From Betaproteobacteria bacterium SG8_41 (GTDB lineage: Bacteria > Pseudomonadota > Gammaproteobacteria > Burkholderiales > SG8-41): a DNA stretch of 49,606 nucleotides. The notes under the pieces are model-generated. The model was not told the origin of the DNA. It saw only the letters and a program-made list of their open reading frames with translations, and did not search any database. The position numbers were made by a program, and so were the translations under genes. The stretch lies in contig LJTT01000020.1 of NCBI GenBank assembly GCA_001303585.1, positions 1-49,606 on the forward strand, given 5' to 3'. This document shows, one piece after another, positions 35,228 to 45,772 of this stretch. How positions within the stretch are numbered: the first letter of the stretch is position 1; each line of letters starts with the position of its first letter.

Positions 35228-36799
35228 TCAGACGCTACCTCTTATGGAGCCGACATATCGCTCGCGGAGGATCCGATGCTGGATCTTTCCAGTTGCCGTT
35301 CGCGGCATTTCACTCTCCATAATGAAGGAAAGAGAACGCGGGCGCTTGTAGCCGGCGATCTTGTCCCTGCACCACTCGAGGATCTCGCCATCCGTGGCCG
35401 TCATGCCTTCGTGCACGATGATCACCGCGTGCACGACCTGACCCCATTTATCGTGCGGCACACCGATGACGGCTGCGTCCTTGACCTTCAGGTGCGAACA
35501 GAGAAGAGCTTCCACCTCTGACGGGTAAACGTTCTCGCCGCCACTAATGATCATGTTGCTTTTCCGGTCAGCGAGGTAGTAATAGCCCTCGGCGTCGCGG
35601 CGCGCCATGTCGCCCACCGTGCAGTAGTCCTCGCGGAAAGCCTCGGCAGTCTTTTCCGGCAGCTTCCAGTACCCGCGGAACGCGTAGGGGGTGCGCGAGT
35701 AGACCTCGCCCACTTCCCCGTCGGGGACTTCGCGTCCGCCCTCGTCGAGAAGCCTGATCCTTCCGGATCCGGTGAGCTCACGGCCGATGGAGCCGAGTTT
35801 GCTCAGCTGTTCATCAGGACGAAGCAGCGTCACCCACCCCGCCTCCGTCGAGCCATACGCCTCGAGAAGCTGTGAGTTCCGGAACTGCTCCGTGATGGCC
35901 AGTTTGGTCTCCCTGCGTGCCGGCGCGGATGAGATGAGGAGTTTTTTGACGCTGTCCGTCGCGTACTTGGCCTTTGTCGCCGCAGAAAGCTCCAGCATCA
36001 TGACGTAATGCGTCGGAACAAGGGACGTAAACGTGGCTCTCTCGCCGGATAACGTTTTGAGGCAGTGCTCGGGGTCAAAGCTCCTGCGATCGTACACGAC
36101 GCAGGCAGCGCCGCAGTAGGCAAGCAGAGTCGCGTACCAGAGGGAATTCGAGTGGCACATGGGCATGACCAGAAGCCCGGTATCGTGACTCGTAAAGCCT
36201 TGGTCCAGCGCGGTGATGACAGCAAGGAGCGCGCTGCTGTCGTGGCTGCGGATCGCTCCTTTCGGCTTGCCCGTGGTGCCGGAGGTGTACATGAATGCCC
36301 AAGCATCTTCCGGGAGGACTCTCGTCGACGGCTCGCGTCCCGACGCTTTGGCGATAAGCGCCTCGTAAGACTGATATCCCCGCGGCGTTATGCTGTCGCC
36401 GAAGTGGATGTAGTTTCCGGGGGGGATGGAAAGATCGCTGCGGACCCCCTCCACGCTGGCCAGGAGATCATTCTGCACAATGATCGCCCTGGCCTCCGCG
36501 TTCTCCACGATGTAGCGGATCTCGGCACCGAGCAGCCGGAAGTTGACGGGAACCGCGACGAGACCGGCCTTCGCGGCCGCGACGTATATTTCCATCCACT
36601 CCACGCAGTTATACGCGAGGATGGCGACTCGCTCGCCTTTGCCAAGCCCCAGCGCGAGGAGCGCGTTGGCAAGCCGCGAAGACCGCTCGTTCCACTGGTA
36701 GTAGGTGAGCGAGCGCGACAAATCTCGCGCCCCGAGCTTGTCGGGGAACAGACGGGCGTTTGTGCCGACCGCCTCTCCGAGGTGCGGCAGCGTGCTCAT
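35228..36799 (-). CDS. AMP-binding acyl-CoA synthetase
   Basis: A 523-residue adenylate-forming ligase that activates a carboxylic acid through an acyl-AMP to the CoA thioester. The ATP loop is at 171-181 (YTSGTTGKPKG). Then come YGSTEAGW, GDMARRDAEGYYYLADRKSNMIISGGENVYPSEVE and catalytic K505 in PRTATGKIQHR. It follows the TPP enzyme by three bases, so the two are co-transcribed. The acyl substrate is not evident. Confidence 0.92.
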   Translation of the reverse strand: MSTLPHLGEAVGTNARLFPDKLGARDLSRSLTYYQWNERSSRLANALLALGLGKGERVAILAYNCVEWMEIYVAAAKAGLVAVPVNFRLLGAEIRYIVENAEARAIIVQNDLLASVEGVRSDLSIPPGNYIHFGDSITPRGYQSYEALIAKASGREPSTRVLPEDAWAFMYTSGTTGKPKGAIRSHDSSALLAVITALDQGFTSHDTGLLVMPMCHSNSLWYATLLAYCGAACVVYDRRSFDPEHCLKTLSGERATFTSLVPTHYVMMLELSAATKAKYATDSVKKLLISSAPARRETKLAITEQFRNSQLLEAYGSTEAGWVTLLRPDEQLSKLGSIGRELTGSGRIRLLDEGGREVPDGEVGEVYSRTPYAFRGYWKLPEKTAEAFREDYCTVGDMARRDAEGYYYLADRKSNMIISGGENVYPSEVEALLCSHLKVKDAAVIGVPHDKWGQVVHAVIIVHEGMTATDGEILEWCRDKIAGYKRPRSLSFIMESEMPRTATGKIQHRILRERYVGSIRGSV

Positions 36800-36802
36800 G
36801 GT

Positions 36803-38521
36803 CTATTGACTGCGGCGCCGGCTCTCCGCCTCATCCCACGCGGTCAGCGCCTGGTGGTCCGGCACCCAGCCAAGCCCCTTCCCAGCGTCCGATGACAGCG
36901 CATCTCGCGTAACGACCACGTCGAGCAAAGCGGGGGCATTCTTGAATGCCTGTGTCAATGCCGGCCGCAGCCGGGCGGGATCGGTCACCCGCTCGGCATG
37001 AAGCCCGAAGGCCTTCGCCATCATCGAGTAATCGGAGTATTGCAGCGTGGTCCCGACCACGCGTCCACCATAGTTCATTTCCTGGTCGAGGCGTTCGATG
37101 TTCCAGGCGGCGTTATTGGCAATAACGAAGACGGCTTTCGCATCGTGGCGCTTCGCCGTGTCGATTTCCATCGCGTTTATACCGAAGGCCCCGTCGCCCG
37201 ATATCACGACGACCTGACGGCCGGGACAGGCCAGCGCCGCTGCAATTCCGTAGGGCACGCCGACACCCAGGCAGCCAAAAGCTCCTGAGTCCAGGTAGGT
37301 CCCAGGACTGAGGCCCATGCGCGCAAAGCTCAGGATATCGCCGCCGTCTGCGATTGTGATCGCATCGGGCTCGAGCGTTTCCTGAAGCGCGGCAAAGATC
37401 CGGTTGGGATGCATGTGGCCGTCCTTGCCGGCCGGTGCGCTCTTCAACGCGGCAGCGTAGCGCTCGGCGCGTTGCACGTGCCCACGCCGGAGGTCCTCCG
37501 TCCACGCCTTATCGATGCGGGAGTGCCGCTCAATCGCTGCCCGGGCGAGGTCCTCCAGCGCCCGGGCCGGACTCGCGAAGATTTCGACCTCACCGCGCCG
37601 GTTATCGCGCAGTTCTTCAACGCAGTCCGCGATCCTGATGAAGCGAGATCGAGGGAACACGGCCGGCGACCCGTAGCCCAGCTGATAGTCGAGCTTCCGC
37701 CCCACGACGATGACGAGATCCGCTTCCTGCATGGCGCGACCCCGCATGGCCCCAACCATGGCTGGGTGGTCAGGCGGGATCAAGCCTCGGCTCTCCTGCG
37801 TGTCAAGATACACCGCGCCGGTCTTGTCCAGGAATTGCGCCAGCGCCCCGCCCGCCCGCATGGCCCCTCTCCCGGTCACCACGAGGGGGCGCTTTGCTCC
37901 ACTGATCAATTCGGCGGCACGCTGAATCCCAGACGGTTCCGGTGGAATCAACCGCGGCTCGTACGGCCACAGATATTCGTCCAGGACCAAATTGGGATGG
38001 ACCCGCTCTCGCAACACGTCCGTTGGAATTTCAACGAATACGGGGCCTGGAGCATTGCCGTCGCCGAACGCGGTAGTCATCGCCTTGTCCAGGTCGCGCA
38101 AAACATTGTCCGCCACCCGCAAGGTCCGCGACCACCGCGTGACCGGCTGCAGAATCTCCGTGTGTGCGACCCCTTGCAGCGGCCCGAGGTCATCCTGCGG
38201 GCGTGGTGCGCATCCCCCGATCAACAGCACGGGTGCCCGCTCGAGCTGCGCGTTCACCATGGCCGTGACGCAGTTGGTCACGCCTGGTCCCGCCGTCACT
38301 AGAGCAATACCGCACTGCCCGGTGAGCAGTGCGTGGGCGTGAGCCATATGCACAGCCGCACCTTCATCGCGAACGTCGATGATGCGCACGCCGCGCTGCC
38401 CAAGCTGATCCCAGATCGGCTGGATGTGCCCGCCCTGCAGCCCGAAGACACGGTCCACCCTGCCGGCAACGAGAAAATCTACGACCAGCTCCGCGACCGC
38501 GCGGCCTAGCGGTGCGTGCAT
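36803..38521 (-). CDS. thiamine-diphosphate enzyme, acetolactate synthase/2-hydroxyacyl-CoA lyase type
   Basis: A 572-residue TPP-dependent enzyme of the acetolactate synthase-like superfamily. I start it at the ATG at 38521, preceded by GGGAGG, instead of the long frame from 38650. The catalytic Glu is E53 (RDEGAAVHMAHA). The TPP/Mg motif runs from GDG at 442-444 to NN at 469-470. Gene pairing with an acyl-CoA ligase favours a CoA-linked substrate such as a 2-hydroxyacyl-CoA or oxalyl-CoA (inference). An acetolactate synthase is less likely since no small subunit is nearby. Confidence 0.85.
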   Translation of the reverse strand: MHAPLGRAVAELVVDFLVAGRVDRVFGLQGGHIQPIWDQLGQRGVRIIDVRDEGAAVHMAHAHALLTGQCGIALVTAGPGVTNCVTAMVNAQLERAPVLLIGGCAPRPQDDLGPLQGVAHTEILQPVTRWSRTLRVADNVLRDLDKAMTTAFGDGNAPGPVFVEIPTDVLRERVHPNLVLDEYLWPYEPRLIPPEPSGIQRAAELISGAKRPLVVTGRGAMRAGGALAQFLDKTGAVYLDTQESRGLIPPDHPAMVGAMRGRAMQEADLVIVVGRKLDYQLGYGSPAVFPRSRFIRIADCVEELRDNRRGEVEIFASPARALEDLARAAIERHSRIDKAWTEDLRRGHVQRAERYAAALKSAPAGKDGHMHPNRIFAALQETLEPDAITIADGGDILSFARMGLSPGTYLDSGAFGCLGVGVPYGIAAALACPGRQVVVISGDGAFGINAMEIDTAKRHDAKAVFVIANNAAWNIERLDQEMNYGGRVVGTTLQYSDYSMMAKAFGLHAERVTDPARLRPALTQAFKNAPALLDVVVTRDALSSDAGKGLGWVPDHQALTAWDEAESRRRSQ

Positions 38522-38602
38522 GCTGCCTCCCGGTTCTGTCCCCTGTCGCTGCGCTTTGGCGCTGACTGGCGCGCTTTTCAAACCGCGACGAAGGATATTC
38601 GG

Positions 38603-38608
38603 TACAAT
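38603..38608 (+). promoter_or_regulatory. candidate -10 element
   Basis: TACAAT (5 of 6) lies 42 bases before the small gene at 38650, in the divergent gap. No convincing -35 is seen. Confidence 0.3.
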
Positions 38609-38649
38609 ACCACCGAAGTTGGGGATGCGATGCACTGGGAACTCGCCCA

Positions 38650-38871
38650 ATGAAAAAATACGGCTTCAGGATTCGCACGCGCACCGGAATGATCGTCGAA
38701 AACCTGAACATTCAGGCTCGTGACCGCGCTGAAGCCGAGCACAAGCTCAGCCAGGTCTACCACCACTGCGAGATCCTCGAATGCCAGGAGCTCGACCCTC
38801 ACCTCAAAGGGGACGGGCTCGACCTCGAGAGCATGATCTCGCTCATCAACAAGCAGACCGGGGGAAATTAA
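38650..38871 (+). CDS. conserved small protein of unknown function
   Basis: A 73-residue cytosolic protein. Its first part (KYGFRIRTRTGMIVENLNIQ) looks like two beta strands and the middle (RAEAEHKLSQVYHHCEILECQ) like a helix and strand, so it is a compact alpha/beta fold. Similar small proteins are common in betaproteobacteria as far as I recall, with no known role. It is divergent from the TPP enzyme. Its TAA stop touches the first unit of the next repeat array. Confidence 0.7.
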   Translation: MKKYGFRIRTRTGMIVENLNIQARDRAEAEHKLSQVYHHCEILECQELDPHLKGDGLDLESMISLINKQTGGN

Positions 38872-38988
38872 GCGGCAAGCACGGAGCGGTAGTCTGAACG
38901 ACCACCGCCATTCGCCATTCGCTGCTCGCGGTTGAGGCCCACAAGCTTGCCGCTTACCACTTGCGGCTTACCGCTTACCGTTTATCGC
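38871..38988. repeat. 7-base arrays as an inverted pair
   Basis: The left arm has units AGCGGCA, AGCACGG, AGCGGTA at 38871-38891. The right arm has six units near TTACCGC/TTGCCGC at 38947-38988. The arms are complementary. A further pair of exact CATTCGC units lies in the spacer (38909-38922). It fills the gap between the small protein gene and the parA stop. Confidence 0.9.
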
Positions 38989-38995
38989 CGGCGGC

Positions 38996-39760
38996 CTAAC
39001 GCAGAAAGCCGGAGGTTTCCAGCTCGTCCAAGAGCGCCGCGTAATCCCGGGCGCCGCGACTGCCAGGCGCGTGCTCGAAGACGTCGCACTTCGACGCAGG
39101 GCTTTCCGCGAGGCTCACGTTCTCGGCGATGCGCGTCTCGCATACCTCGGCGCCGTACTGCTCGCGCAGCTGTTGCTCGATTTGCCACGACATTTTGCGC
39201 CGGCTGTCGAAGCGCGTGATCACGTAGCGTCGCTCGACGCGCGTTTTCAGGACATGCTCGAGCGCCCGGAGCGTGCGTTCCATCTGGCTTGCACCCCGAA
39301 TCGCGAGGTAATCCGCCGAAATGGGGACCAGGACCCGGTCCGCCGCAAAGATGCTGTTGAGGGAAAGCACACCGAGCATCGGGCACGCATCCATCAGAAT
39401 CGGGCGGTCGGTGTTGAGATTCTCCTTGATAATGCCAGCCCGCAGCTGATTGAGGATGTTCGGCCCCTTCCCGAACTGCGTATCGACCCTGGACAGGTCG
39501 AGATGGGAAGGGATAATCTTCCAGCCACTCCGCGCAAGCTTGATCAGGCCGGCAAGCGATGCGCCATTGCAATAGAACCCGTAGAGGCTGCGCTCGGGTG
39601 CCGCGACGACGGCTCCGGAAATTCCGGTCAGATGCGCCTGGGGATCGAGGTCGATGACGAGCGGATCGGCTCCGCGCTTCGCGAGAAGCGCGGCCAGATT
39701 GAGCGTCGTAGTAGTCTTGCCGACGCCGCCTTTTTGATTGAAAACCGCAAGTCGGGCCAC
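38996..39760 (-). CDS. orphan ParA/MinD-type ATPase
   Basis: A 254-residue P-loop ATPase with the deviant Walker A KGGVGKTTT at residues 10-18. Walker-A' is VIDLDPQAHLTG and Walker B is PILMDACPMLGV; the switch-like Asp is present. The start is a GTG with AAGGGA at the right distance. It has no N-terminal DNA-binding domain and no ParB or parS site beside it, so it may position another structure, or partition DNA with a distant partner. Confidence 0.88.
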   Translation of the reverse strand: MARLAVFNQKGGVGKTTTTLNLAALLAKRGADPLVIDLDPQAHLTGISGAVVAAPERSLYGFYCNGASLAGLIKLARSGWKIIPSHLDLSRVDTQFGKGPNILNQLRAGIIKENLNTDRPILMDACPMLGVLSLNSIFAADRVLVPISADYLAIRGASQMERTLRALEHVLKTRVERRYVITRFDSRRKMSWQIEQQLREQYGAEVCETRIAENVSLAESPASKCDVFEHAPGSRGARDYAALLDELETSGFLR

Positions 39761-39881
39761 TAAATCCCTTTCCTCTGCGAAGGGACTTTCAGGTTACTAT
39801 GGGACTCGCGCGCGCCGCAAGGTTAGCGTCGAAGACACGCGACGTCTTGCGCGGAAAATTTCACGCGCGATACGCGAACTG

Positions 39882-41375
<1,494 letters not shown>

Positions 41376-41391
41376 GTGTAACAGTTCACAC
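41376..41391. promoter_or_regulatory. partial dyad at the glpK start
   Basis: GTGTAACAGTTCACAC reads as an imperfect inverted repeat directly upstream of the glpK ATG. It may be an operator; it is only one imperfect dyad and is listed with low confidence. Confidence 0.25.
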
Positions 41392-41527
41392 TTGGTGGGG
41401 AATCAGCGCATGGTAACGCATGGCTTCCGCGAGGCGACTCAGGGCAACAATACCGTGAATTTAAGCTGTTACGGCCCGACGTTTTGGTTTATTCTTAGCA
41501 GCGGGGAAAGCGTCATCGGAGAATAAT

Positions 41528-41668
41528 ATGGCTTTTTACGGCTTCTACGTCATCGCCATCGTAATACTTGTCCTGCATTTCACAGGCTGGCTCAAGCGAA
41601 ACAATCTCGAATGGCTCGTGCTGGTTCTTGCTGTTGCCACCTTTCCCGCCGTCATCTTTCTTAAGTAA
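41528..41668 (+). CDS. 46-residue membrane protein
   Basis: Begins MAFYGFYVIAIVILVLHFTGW, a hydrophobic helix, then a short basic turn (KRNN) and a second helix (WLVLVLAVATFPAVIFL) ending in Lys. GGAG is placed six bases before the ATG. A two-helix hairpin of this size is typical of small inner-membrane proteins. The family is not recognised. It is divergent from glpK and convergent with the transport operon. Confidence 0.6.
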   Translation: MAFYGFYVIAIVILVLHFTGWLKRNNLEWLVLVLAVATFPAVIFLK

Positions 41669-41745
41669 GCTCCCTCCCGGTCATCTCCGAGGCGTTGGCA
41701 CGCGTGGCAGCGGGTCTCGCCCCGCTCCCGCCGCTACACGCCGCA

Positions 41746-42501
41746 CTACTTCAGAATAAGCATCACCCCCGTTAGCGCAAGCAGCGCCGACAACACCCTG
41801 GAGAAAGTTTCCTGGCTGATGCGGTTTCCGATGCGCTCCCCGAGGCACGTTCCTGCCCACATCATCGGCAACAGCAGCAGGCAAAGCACCACGGTCCCGA
41901 CCGTGTAGTACCCCGCCGCGCCGTAGCCGACCATGCGGGCCACCATTTCGACCAGCCAGACCACGGCCACGGTGGCGCGAAACGGCTGACGCCCGACGCC
42001 GCGCATGTGCAGGTAGACGACGACCAGCGTGCCGCCCCCGCCCGAGAAGACCGTGTCGATGACCGCGCCGACCAGACCGACCGGAAACGCCCAGCGCTGG
42101 GAACAGCGGACCTGGGGCAGCCCGAAGATCTGCACCGCGGTTGCGTAACTCGCGTAGGTGATGAGCAGCCCCCCGAGCAGCTTGAGAAGCACTCTGTTGT
42201 CGAGTTGTTGAAGCAACACGATGCCGATCCCAACCCCCAGAAGCGTCGGCAGGAGCAGTCGCCGCAACTCGTCGCGCACGACGGCTTTCCAGTCGCGGAT
42301 GCTGATGATGATGAACAGGGTCAGCACCAGTATCGAAAACATCGGGACCGCCGTATGCACCGGCATCACAAAGGCAAGTAGCGGAATGCCGACCATTCCC
42401 GCGCCGAACCCCGACATGCCCCGCACCGTAAACGCGGTGAGAACCATCAGCGCCGCGAGCGCCAGCTCGGGCGGACCGAGCCCGTGGGGCAGCACCATCA
42501 C
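41746..42501 (-). CDS. TauE/SafE family anion exporter, copy 2
   Basis: A 251-residue TauE/SafE membrane protein with eight predicted helices in two repeated halves. Family members export sulfite, sulfoacetate and related anions. The start ATG at 42501 overlaps the stop of the upstream paralogue by four bases. The conserved GMSGFGAGMVGIPLLAF at about 28-44 and FSGGGGTLVVVYLHMRG near 140 are family signatures. It is the last gene of the four-gene operon. Confidence 0.87.
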   Translation of the reverse strand: MMVLPHGLGPPELALAALMVLTAFTVRGMSGFGAGMVGIPLLAFVMPVHTAVPMFSILVLTLFIIISIRDWKAVVRDELRRLLLPTLLGVGIGIVLLQQLDNRVLLKLLGGLLITYASYATAVQIFGLPQVRCSQRWAFPVGLVGAVIDTVFSGGGGTLVVVYLHMRGVGRQPFRATVAVVWLVEMVARMVGYGAAGYYTVGTVVLCLLLLPMMWAGTCLGERIGNRISQETFSRVLSALLALTGVMLILK

Positions 42502-43244
42502 TTGAAGACCAGGCCGGCCCCGATAACCATCAGCAACACGCCGACCCCCAGATTGAAGCGGCCCTGATCGATGCGGCCCGCGAGCGCGTGCCCCAGCCGG
42601 GCGCCGATCAACATCATCGGGAATCCCGCCGCGATCAGGTACAAAGCGGACCCGTCATAGAACCCAAGCCGCCAATAACCCGCCACCCGGACCACCGCCT
42701 GGAACGTGAGTATGGTCGTGATCGTCACTCGAAAGCAGTCCTTCTCGAGGCGCAGCGAGTTGAGGTAGATCACGTAAAGCGGTCCCGCGCCGCCGCCGAA
42801 GACCGTGCCGATCGCGCCGGCCGTCGCGCTCAGAACGGGTCCGAGCCGTCGCATCAGTCGCAACGGCGCGGCCACCGGCCGCGACGCGCTCATGAGCGCA
42901 AAGCATGCGTAAAGCATGACGAAAATGCCTAGCGCCCGGGTCAGAGTGCGCGGGTCAAACCGGTCAAAGAGATAGAGCCCGATCAGCACCCCGAGCAAGG
43001 TGAACGGCATGAGCCTGGCGATCTCACGCCAGGCGATCTTGCTCCAGTCCTGCAACCAGTGAACGACGGACGAGACGACGGTGAGAACGGTTACAGCCGG
43101 CACGACGATCGTGATCGGCATCAGCAACGTCAGCAGTGGCACCGCGACGGTCTGGCCGCCGAAGCCTGCGGTTCCCCGCACGGCATACGCAGCCATCAGG
43201 GCGACGGCGGCGGCGATCAGCTCGAGCGGGCCAAGCGCGTCCAC
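42498..43244 (-). CDS. TauE/SafE family anion exporter, copy 1
   Basis: A 248-residue paralogue with the same architecture: VRGTAGFGGQTVAVPLLTLLMP at 22-43, FGGGAGPLYVIYLNSLRLEKDCFR near 150. It has diverged in sequence from the copy directly downstream, so the two may handle different anions or form a mixed transporter. It begins 48 bases after the MFS gene. Confidence 0.87.
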   Translation of the reverse strand: MDALGPLELIAAAVALMAAYAVRGTAGFGGQTVAVPLLTLLMPITIVVPAVTVLTVVSSVVHWLQDWSKIAWREIARLMPFTLLGVLIGLYLFDRFDPRTLTRALGIFVMLYACFALMSASRPVAAPLRLMRRLGPVLSATAGAIGTVFGGGAGPLYVIYLNSLRLEKDCFRVTITTILTFQAVVRVAGYWRLGFYDGSALYLIAAGFPMMLIGARLGHALAGRIDQGRFNLGVGVLLMVIGAGLVFK

Positions 43245-43292
43245 AACCTGCGATCCCCCATCGTCTTTTCTCCCGGTTCCCGGAGCCGCACG

Positions 43293-44531
43293 TCAGCCCG
43301 AGGCCGTCGCGCGGGCCGGGCGCGTCATGGCAAACGCCGCCGCGAGAAATGAGCAGCCGGTGACGCCGACCAGCACGAGCAACCAGAACGTGCCCGTGTA
43401 GCTGCCGACCAGCTTGTAGGTGAGCGCGAACAGGGCTGGGCCGGCCAAAACACCCCCGAAGTTCCACACCATCGCGCCGCCCACTGCGGAACTTACCTGG
43501 CCCTGCGGCGCGAGCCGCGCAGCCTCCGCGATGAATATGCCATTCCAGGAGACGCCCGTCGCACCGAAAACAACGAACAGAACCATCAACGCCCAGCCCG
43601 GCCACGCGCCCGAAATAAACGTCAACAGGATGCAGCAGATGACCATGACGAGGCCGAGCGCCACCAGCACGAGAAGACTGTCGCCAACCAGGTCGGCGAC
43701 CCACCCCCACAGAATCCGGGCCGTAACGCCTGCCGCGAACACGAGCGAAAGCAGAAATCCCGCCGCGACCAGGCTGTAGCCGATGTCCTCGACCAGCATG
43801 GTCACGCCAAAGGTTGCGAAACACAGCTGCACGAAGGCGAAGCAGAAGGACATTAGCGAGAGCCAGCGCAACGCCGGGTAACGCCACACCAGCCGCAGGC
43901 CGGCCAGCAGGCCGCGCCGAGCGCCGGCAGAAGCGCCCCTGTCGTCATCCCACGCCGCGCGCGGCAGCTGAATCGCAGCCGCGGTGGCCAGCGAGGCTAT
44001 GACGACGACACCGAGTGCCCACCTCCAGCCCAACGCGACCGTCACGGCCGGCGCGATCGCTCCCATCAACGCCCAGCCGAGCGGTATGCCCGTCTGCTTG
44101 ATCGAGAAGATGAGGTTCCGGTTCTCCGGTGGACTGAACCGGAACAGGAGGTGGGCGGATGCAGGTTGCATCACGCTCAACGACAATCCCAGCAGGACGG
44201 ACCCGGCGATGATCTCCGCGAGGCCGGCCGTCATCGCCAGCAGCAACCCCAGCACTGTCGTAATGAGCCCGACCTGCATGGCGCGACACGCGCCCCAGCG
44301 CGGCACCAGGTTTCCCATGAACGGGGACCCCGCCATCGCGGTGCCGTAGATGAGGCTCACCTGATAGCCCACCAGCGAAGGCTCCACTCCCAGCGTGACC
44401 GCGAGGGCGGGCGCGATCACCGGAAATGCCGAGCTGCCCATGACCGCGGCAACCTGGGCGGCCGTCGTCGCAGCGACGACGGCAACAACAGTCTTCCGGG
44501 AAACAGCGCTCGGGAGGGAATCCGCGTTCAA
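43293..44531 (-). CDS. MFS transporter, copy 2
   Basis: A 412-residue major facilitator with about 12 helices. I start it at a TTG at 44531, which overlaps the stop of the upstream MFS gene (TTGA). This gives an N-terminus (LNADSLPSAVSRKTVV) and length like its paralogue. The longer frame to 44834 reads through the neighbour in another frame. Shared with the paralogue are RNLIFSIKQTG followed by P-x-G and AWDDDR-like loop sequences. Confidence 0.85.
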   Translation of the reverse strand: MNADSLPSAVSRKTVVAVVAATTAAQVAAVMGSSAFPVIAPALAVTLGVEPSLVGYQVSLIYGTAMAGSPFMGNLVPRWGACRAMQVGLITTVLGLLLAMTAGLAEIIAGSVLLGLSLSVMQPASAHLLFRFSPPENRNLIFSIKQTGIPLGWALMGAIAPAVTVALGWRWALGVVVIASLATAAAIQLPRAAWDDDRGASAGARRGLLAGLRLVWRYPALRWLSLMSFCFAFVQLCFATFGVTMLVEDIGYSLVAAGFLLSLVFAAGVTARILWGWVADLVGDSLLVLVALGLVMVICCILLTFISGAWPGWALMVLFVVFGATGVSWNGIFIAEAARLAPQGQVSSAVGGAMVWNFGGVLAGPALFALTYKLVGSYTGTFWLLVLVGVTGCSFLAAAFAMTRPARATASG

Positions 44532-45772
44532 GCTGACCGCCCGCCTTTCGCTTCGAAGCGGCCCGCAAGCCACAACAGCCCGAGCGTGAGAACCCCCATC
44601 ACCAACATGATGCCGAACGTTGCGCTGTAGGTGCCGATCACGTCGTAGGCAACGGCGAAAGCAGACGGCCCGATGAGCGAGCCGGAGAACACGAAGAACG
44701 CAGTACCGCTCGCGACCATGCTGGTCATCCCCGGAGGACTCAGACGCGCGCACTCCGCGTGAAAAACGCCATTCCAGCCGACAGTGGCGGCCCCGAGCAC
44801 GAAAAACAGCAGATAAACCACCGGCCGCGGCCACCCAGGCTCGAGCATGACAAGCACGGCGGACGAGACGATGACGAGGACACAGATCAGCGTGAGAACG
44901 GCAAGTCCATTCTTCCAGCGATCAGCGAGCCAGCCCCACGGCACCCGCGTTGCCGCCCCGCCGATCTGAACTACGGAGAGCATGATGCCCGCCTCGACCA
45001 AGCCGTAATCGGCCTCGGCGACCAGATAGAGCACTGTGAACGTCAGCATGATGCGTTGCACGCTGGAGAACAGCACCGACGCGAGCGATATCCAGCGCAA
45101 TGATGCCTCGCGCAGCACCACGGGTACTCCACCGAACGCGCCGGCCCGGGCCCCCCTTATGAGGTGACGGTCATCGTCCCACGTCTGGCGGTGCGGGCGG
45201 ATCATCAGCATCACCGCCAGCGCGACTGCCGCGATCAGGGCAAGCGACCATTGCCAGCCGACGGTGACCGCCAGCACCGGCGCGATAAGCGCGATCAGCA
45301 CACCGCCCACGGGCACCCCGGTCTGCTTTATCGAGAAAACCAGATTGCGGCGTTCCGGCGCGGTGTAGCGCACGAGCAGATGCGCCGCCGCCGCGGGTGC
45401 AATGCCGGTGCCGATCCCTGCGATCACTGACCCGAGCGCAATGACCGCTACGTGAGGCACCGCGAACAGCGCAACGCCGACAGCGCTCAACGCCATGCTC
45501 GCCTGCGTCGTCCAGCCCGCGCCCCATCGCAGCACCGCGTTGCCGCCATAGATCGAGGCCACCATGGCGACACCCCACGTCAAGCTCGCCTGATAGCCGA
45601 TCAGCACGGGGCTTACCTGCAATGTCTCGGCCACCTTCGGCGCAATCGCCGCAAGCACGATACCAGCGGTCGCGGCAACCAGTTGCGCAGCGGTAACCAC
45701 GAGCACGACGAACCAGGGGGCGGAGATTTTTGACGCGGACACTGGGATCAGGTTCGAAATGACAACGCGCAT
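44528..45772 (-). CDS. MFS transporter, copy 1
   Basis: A 414-residue major facilitator with about 12 helices and a central cytoplasmic loop (PHRQTWDDDRHLIRGARAG). Its helix-4/5 segment RNLVFSIKQTGVPVGGVLIALIAP is nearly the same as in copy 2, showing a tandem duplication. It is the first gene of the operon MFS-MFS-TauE-TauE and is divergent from the oxidoreductase gene. The substrate is unknown; an organic anion is plausible given the neighbours. Confidence 0.87.
   Translation of the reverse strand: MRVVISNLIPVSASKISAPWFVVLVVTAAQLVAATAGIVLAAIAPKVAETLQVSPVLIGYQASLTWGVAMVASIYGGNAVLRWGAGWTTQASMALSAVGVALFAVPHVAVIALGSVIAGIGTGIAPAAAAHLLVRYTAPERRNLVFSIKQTGVPVGGVLIALIAPVLAVTVGWQWSLALIAAVALAVMLMIRPHRQTWDDDRHLIRGARAGAFGGVPVVLREASLRWISLASVLFSSVQRIMLTFTVLYLVAEADYGLVEAGIMLSVVQIGGAATRVPWGWLADRWKNGLAVLTLICVLVIVSSAVLVMLEPGWPRPVVYLLFFVLGAATVGWNGVFHAECARLSPPGMTSMVASGTAFFVFSGSLIGPSAFAVAYDVIGTYSATFGIMLVMGVLTLGLLWLAGRFEAKGGRSA

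Noticed and set aside
38871-38988. CRISPR array
   Set aside because: Unit length is 7, with no 25-40 base repeats, no regular spacers and no cas genes in the window. The same holds for the other arrays.
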